Shown piece after piece: positions 63,722 through 64,000 of a stretch of DNA of 64,000 nucleotides. The first letter of the stretch is position 1; every line of letters begins with the position of its first letter. This stretch comes from Adiantum capillus-veneris (lineage: Eukaryota > Streptophyta > Polypodiopsida > Polypodiales > Pteridaceae), in assembly GCA_014529385.2 (NCBI GenBank), contig CM043962.1, positions 92,578,180-92,642,179 on the forward strand. The letters are read 5' to 3'. The notes beneath the pieces were generated by a model. It saw nothing but the letters and a program-made list of their open reading frames with translations, searched no databases and had not been told where the DNA came from. Made by a program: the position numbers and the translations under genes.

Positions 63722-64000
63722 GTGCCATCTGGGAGTTTTTGGCTCTTGAACGGGTTTTGGAATGCAATGATTGCGGAGAAATGCCAACACGGCTACGGCT
63801 TGCTGAAGAAAAATGAGCTGGTAGGCAATGCTTGGCTGATGTGTATACTAAATGTGACGCCGTTACGAAAGCACAAAAAGTTTGTTGAGCTCTTTGTCCG
63901 GAGTGTCGTCTCCTAGAGCATGTTGATTGCGGAATTTACCCAATAGGCAGTGGATGAGAGAATTTTGGATAAGATTATTGCCTTGGCCGGCATGTATGCC
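63722..64000 (+). pseudogene. PPR remnant, runs off the right edge
   Basis: Plus-strand text in two frames: NGFWNAMIAEKCQHGYG, LLKKNELVGNA, ADVYTKCDAVTKAQK, VFVELFVRSVVS, then a stop where WSMLIAEFTQ should follow. PPR units, opposite in strand to the 17-21 kb block. Confidence 0.65.

Noticed and set aside
1-64000. CRISPR array, bacterial operon, rRNA or organelle-derived insertion
   Set aside because: No regularly spaced identical repeats with unique spacers, no ribosomal or organelle gene text; the tandem repeats found are short-copy or microsatellites.

Overview
The window is nuclear DNA of a land plant with a large, repeat-choked genome. Three things point to a fern or another early-diverging vascular plant (inference, not proof): plant-type Ty1/copia and Ty3/gypsy elements with iMet primer sites, intron-bearing gene pieces, and many decayed pentatricopeptide (PPR) motifs of the 'MYAKCGALEKAQKVFEEL' style common in fern and moss gene families. 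No bacterial operon, rRNA, tRNA gene or CRISPR is present. Only one piece looks like a conserved host gene, and almost every other coding stretch is a fragment of a mobile element or a pseudogene.

Layout. 0-7 kb: Ty3/gypsy LTRs in both orientations around a broken chromovirus-type pol (RT, RNase H, integrase, chromodomain), whose integrase is split by a hAT-like MITE. 7-9 kb: minus-strand first exon of mannosyl-oligosaccharide glucosidase (GCS1-like), with a tRNA-derived SINE upstream. 10.5-16.2 kb: two divergent intron-containing pseudogenes separated by long CT tracts. The left one carries a C/H-rich zinc-finger segment; the right one resembles a class-beta (N4/N6) DNA methyltransferase. 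17-21 kb: a minus-strand graveyard of duplicated PPR motifs. 21-26.6 kb: a Ty3 element with a very long gag. 26.6-29.5 kb: a copia 5' half on the minus strand.

30.9-49.3 kb is a nest of copia elements. A gag-only element (31732-34633) sits inside a copia RT. A second copia (35879-49320) is split in its integrase by a third (39015-47492), which is itself split in its integrase by a fourth, a 2.8 kb gag-protease element (42067-44874) with an intact 409-codon ORF. 50.5-63.2 kb: a Ty3 pol/gag element on the minus strand, split in RNase H by an 8.36 kb gag-protease element (51960-60315) that lacks RT and integrase. The right end holds another PPR scrap.

Target-site duplications could be read for the hAT MITE (8 bp), the SINE (14 bp) and four LTR elements (5 bp each; three perfect, one 4/5), so the nesting order is well supported. 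The non-autonomous gag(-protease) elements could have moved only with enzymes supplied by relatives. The most unusual content is the methyltransferase-like/zinc-finger divergent pair, the gag-only elements, and the repeated bZIP-type ACGT sites in the Ty3 LTRs. All homology calls come from motif recognition by eye.
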